Translations under genes and position numbers: made by a program
Notes under the pieces: model-generated
Seen by the model: only the letters and a program-made list of their open reading frames with translations
Databases searched by the model: none
Told to the model about the DNA's origin: nothing
Part shown: positions 13,409-15,998 of the stretch, piece after piece
How the letters are laid out: the number at the start of each line of letters is the position of its first letter
Position numbering within the stretch: position 1 is the stretch's first letter
DNA from: Oscillospiraceae bacterium
GTDB taxonomy: Bacteria > Bacillota > Clostridia > Oscillospirales > Ruminococcaceae
Reading direction: 5' to 3'
Assembly: GCA_900768735.1 (NCBI GenBank)
Contig: CAAGDZ010000259.1
Span: forward strand, 1 to 15,998
DNA length: 15,998 nt

Positions 13409-15130
13409 ATGGCAGATATAAACAAGCTTTGTATGGGTTGTATGTGTGAAAAAGAGCATAGCGGGCCTTGCGAGCAGTGCGGATATTCCGATGACGCTCC
13501 CTATCTCCCGTCCTATCTTGCGCCCCGAACCATGCTTAACGACAGGTATATCGCAGGAAAGCTGCTCAGCTATAACGGCGAGGGCGCTACCTATATCGGC
13601 TTTGACACGGTGACGGGTACAAAGGTAACAATAAAGGAGTATATGCCCGATACCCTGTGTTCGAGAAAAAAGGATCAGCCGCAGATAATAGTTGATCAGA
13701 ATCAGCTCCCGCTCTATAAGACCTATATGTCGGAGTTTATCGAGCTCAACAAGGCGCTGATGAAGGCGCGCAGCATGACGCATATACAGACGGTGCTTGA
13801 CATCTTCCCGCAGAACAACACCGCGTATGTTGTGTTTGAATATATAAACGGCATTTCGCTGAAAAGCTATCTGTCAAACTGCTCCGGCGAGCTTAGCTGG
13901 GACAGGGTAAAGGAGCTTTTCCCGCCGATACTGACTACACTCAGCCTTGTGCACTCGGCAGGCATTATCCACCGAGGCATAAGCCCGCAGACTATACTTG
14001 TCACCGACAAGACCGAGCTGAAGCTGATAGATTTTCAGATAAGCGCAGGGCGCACGACAAATACCGAAATCGCGTGCGAGATGTACCCCGGCTATTCTGC
14101 TCCCGAGCAGTATTCGTCCAGCGAGTGGCACGGCACATGGACGGATGTATACGGTATATCCGCAACACTTTACAGAGTAATGACCGGCTGTACGCCGACC
14201 GAATCCATCGCAAGACTCGGAAACGACAACTGCGCCGAGCCGATGGCGATAAACCGCAACATACCGAGCCATGTATCAAAGGTAATCATGAACGGTATGA
14301 AGCTGAGCACCTCGGCGCGTATACAGACTATCACCGAGCTTGTGGTAAAGCTGTTTGAGCAGCCGAAGTTCAACACCGCCGAGAGCGAGCCGGTAAAACC
14401 CGCACCCCGCCCCATACGGCAGGTTGAAACAACCGGCAAGCCTGCTCCCACACAGAAGACCGACGCAGGCACAGCTGCCAAAAAGAAGAAAAAATCAGGA
14501 AACAAGGCGGCTGTAATAGTAACCATTGCGATATGTGCCGCAATAGTAATCGGCTTTTCAATTGCTATCGCCGTGCTTGCCATGACCGACAACAACGCCG
14601 GGTCGTCCTCTGACCCCAACTACTATTCCGCGCCCGAGACCACGGAGGCAACCAGCGCGACAACAGCGGCAACTACCGAAGCGCCCTCATCGGCGCCGAG
14701 CAATACAAGCATGGATGACACTATATATGTCTGCCCCAACTTTGAGGGATGTATATTCTCCTCGATTCAGGATAACCAGCGCTACAGCTATCTGACGATA
14801 ACGCCGGTATATGAATTTAACGACGAGGTAGGAAACGGTCTTGTAATCAGCCAGAGCATAAAACCCGAAACAGAAATCACATCGGGCACGGAAATCAAGC
14901 TGACGATAAGCAAGGGACCGCAGAAGGTGGCACTCCCCGATTATAAGGACCAGAAGGTTGACGATTATGTCGCTCTGCTCTCACAGAAGAATATCAAGTT
15001 TGAAAAGAAGAGCATAAAGTCAGACACCGTAAAAGAGGGCTATGTCGTAAAGTGCAGCAAGAAGGTCGGCGAAGAAGTAGACGTCGGAAATTCCGAAAAG
15101 GTAACGGTCTACTACGCAGTAAAGAGCTAA
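13409..15130 (+). CDS. Zinc-ribbon, kinase-fold, transmembrane protein with PASTA domains (probable pseudokinase)
   Basis: 573 residues; AAAGGA lies 8 bases before the ATG. Residues 8-24 are a zinc ribbon with two CxxC pairs (C8/C11 and C21/C24) plus C13. Residues 47-315 are a Hanks-type kinase fold: glycine-rich SYNGEGATYIGFD, VTIK with K76, DFQ at 208-210, GYSAPEQY and TDVYG (D246). The catalytic loop reads HRGISPQTI: the HRD aspartate is G190 and the usual Asn is Thr195, so phosphotransfer is doubtful. A low-complexity linker ends in a Lys-rich stop before one membrane helix (about 367-392). A Thr/Ser/Ala-rich spacer (405-435) then leads to two outer PASTA-like domains (about 438-505 and 506-573), which bind peptidoglycan or muropeptides in PrkC/StkP. 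Probably a cell-wall sensor or scaffold. Confidence 0.87.
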   Translation: MADINKLCMGCMCEKEHSGPCEQCGYSDDAPYLPSYLAPRTMLNDRYIAGKLLSYNGEGATYIGFDTVTGTKVTIKEYMPDTLCSRKKDQPQIIVDQNQLPLYKTYMSEFIELNKALMKARSMTHIQTVLDIFPQNNTAYVVFEYINGISLKSYLSNCSGELSWDRVKELFPPILTTLSLVHSAGIIHRGISPQTILVTDKTELKLIDFQISAGRTTNTEIACEMYPGYSAPEQYSSSEWHGTWTDVYGISATLYRVMTGCTPTESIARLGNDNCAEPMAINRNIPSHVSKVIMNGMKLSTSARIQTITELVVKLFEQPKFNTAESEPVKPAPRPIRQVETTGKPAPTQKTDAGTAAKKKKKSGNKAAVIVTIAICAAIVIGFSIAIAVLAMTDNNAGSSSDPNYYSAPETTEATSATTAATTEAPSSAPSNTSMDDTIYVCPNFEGCIFSSIQDNQRYSYLTITPVYEFNDEVGNGLVISQSIKPETEITSGTEIKLTISKGPQKVALPDYKDQKVDDYVALLSQKNIKFEKKSIKSDTVKEGYVVKCSKKVGEEVDVGNSEKVTVYYAVKS

Positions 15131-15151
15131 GGCGTATAGAATAAAATAATG

Positions 15152-15190
15152 ATATTTGCCGCAGCTGAGTTGCGGCAAATATTTTATATA
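15152..15190 (+). terminator. Intrinsic terminator of the PASTA protein gene
   Basis: A perfect 12-bp stem (15152-15163 with 15171-15182) around a 7-base loop is followed by TTTATATAT. It lies 21 bases after the stop and separates this gene from pheA. Confidence 0.85.
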
Positions 15191-15218
15191 TCACGGAAAA
15201 TAAAGGAACATAATCAAG

Positions 15219-15998
15219 ATGGATTTATCACAGATAAGACAGGAAATAGACAGCACCGACAATCAGATACTGGAGCTGTTCTTAAAGCGTATGAAGCTGT
15301 GCGTGAGCGTCGCACAGTACAAGAAGGAGAACAATCTCCCCGTCTTTCAGGGCAAGCGCGAGGACGAGATACTCGACCGCGTAGGCAGTATGTCGCCCGA
15401 CAATCTGTCCTGCGGCTCGCGGCTGCTTTTCACCAATATAATGGATATATCAAAGTGCCTTCAGCAGCAGGTGCTGGTAGCGGCAGAGCAGCCCGAATAC
15501 TTCCCGCCTAAAAGCGGCAGGGTGACGGTAGCTTGTCCGGGCACGGCAGGAAGCAACACCGAGCAGGCGTGCGACAGACTTTTCCCCGATAAGGATATGA
15601 GGTTCTATCCCGATTTTTCCGATGTGTTTGACGCTGTTGAAAAGGGCGAGGCAGACTACGGCGTACTCCCTATCGAAAACAGCACGGCGGGAGAGGTGTC
15701 ACAGACCTACAGACTGCTTGCAAGGTACAATTTCTATATCTGCGGCAGTACGCAGATAAAGATAAATCATTGTCTGGCGGCGAAAAAGGGCTCGGAGGTA
15801 AAAAGCATATATTCTCATGAGCAGGCGCTTATGCAGTGCTCGCAGTTCCTCAAAAAGCACGGTGCAAAGACCGTACCGTATCAGAACACCGCGCTAGCGG
15901 CAAAAATGGTAGCCGAGAGTGACGATATGACTATCGGCGCAATCTGCTCCGAGCAGTGCGCAAGGATGTACGGACTAGAGAAGATCGGAAGAGCACAC
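15219..15998 (+). CDS. pheA: Bifunctional chorismate mutase/prephenate dehydratase (P-protein), 3' partial
   Basis: 260 codons run open to the window edge from ATG 15219; AAAGGA lies 11 bases upstream. Residues 1-90 are an AroQ chorismate mutase: IRQEIDSTDNQILELFLKR, then VAQYKKENNLPVFQGKREDEIL with the usual Arg, Lys and Glu positions. From about residue 105 it is a prephenate dehydratase: VACPGTAGSNTEQA, then DYGVLPIENSTAGEV (the PIENS motif), CGSTQIKINHCL and GAICSEQCARMYGLE. It converts chorismate via prephenate to phenylpyruvate for phenylalanine synthesis. The last residues (IGRAH) come from adapter sequence and should be discarded. The catalytic TRF motif and the ACT feedback domain lie beyond the window. 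No promoter stands out in the short gap after the terminator. Confidence 0.95.
   Translation, partial: MDLSQIRQEIDSTDNQILELFLKRMKLCVSVAQYKKENNLPVFQGKREDEILDRVGSMSPDNLSCGSRLLFTNIMDISKCLQQQVLVAAEQPEYFPPKSGRVTVACPGTAGSNTEQACDRLFPDKDMRFYPDFSDVFDAVEKGEADYGVLPIENSTAGEVSQTYRLLARYNFYICGSTQIKINHCLAAKKGSEVKSIYSHEQALMQCSQFLKKHGAKTVPYQNTALAAKMVAESDDMTIGAICSEQCARMYGLEKIGRAH
15982..15998. other. Illumina adapter read-through (sequencing artefact)
   Basis: The last 17 bases, AGATCGGAAGAGCACAC, are identical to the start of the Illumina TruSeq read-1 adapter and replace the residues expected after YGLE in PheA. It is not genomic DNA. Confidence 0.93.

Overview
The window looks like a contig piece from an uncultivated gut-type Clostridia (Oscillospirales/Ruminococcaceae-like). 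This is inference from gene content: a degenerate GGDEF plus EAL protein, VanW, a zinc-ribbon/PASTA kinase-like protein, a GH27 alpha-galactosidase and a fused chorismate mutase/prephenate dehydratase. Supporting signs are strong AGGAGG-type ribosome binding sites, consensus TTGACA-N17-TATAAT promoters and moderate GC. Both ends are broken. The first gene is open to base 1, and the last 17 bases (15982-15998) are identical to the start of the Illumina TruSeq adapter, so the end of the last gene is artefact.

Layout. Bases 3-2606 (+) hold a 5'-truncated c-di-GMP phosphodiesterase (PAS tail, degenerate GGDEF, intact EAL) fused to a C-terminal array of about eight roughly 30-residue beta-solenoid-like repeats. 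Bases 2685-4096 are a complete ISL3-family insertion sequence with 24-bp inverted ends and a 6-bp TGAATA duplication; it separates the EAL gene from what looks like its terminator at 4119. Bases 4305-5153 (-) encode VanW, with a consensus promoter overlapped by nested palindromes. Bases 5384-6777 (-) are a two-gene operon: GH27 alpha-galactosidase, and a 67-residue CxxC/CxxC protein whose start overlaps the upstream stop.

Bases 7063-9221 (+) are an apparent autoregulated operon: a methyltransferase fused to a TetR repressor, then a GNAT acetyltransferase. Two matching palindromes flank and fill the promoter. Bases 9332-10279 (+) are a cytoplasmic-type L-asparaginase, followed by what may be the decayed remnant of a YczE/YitT-type membrane protein gene. 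Bases 10641-12718 (+) are a TGATG-coupled pair: an RpiR/MurR regulator and a BaiN/HI0933-type flavoprotein. A small conserved-looking protein of unknown function (12722-13042, -) converges on it with only 3 bases between stops.

Bases 13409-15130 (+) encode a zinc-ribbon, kinase-fold, transmembrane, PASTA protein that lacks the catalytic HRD aspartate. Its promoter sits inside a large palindrome. The window ends with the start of pheA (15219 onward).

The most unusual items are the EAL-solenoid fusion, the methyltransferase-TetR fusion with its twin operators, and the PASTA pseudokinase. No rRNA, tRNA, CRISPR array, phage module or replication origin was seen.
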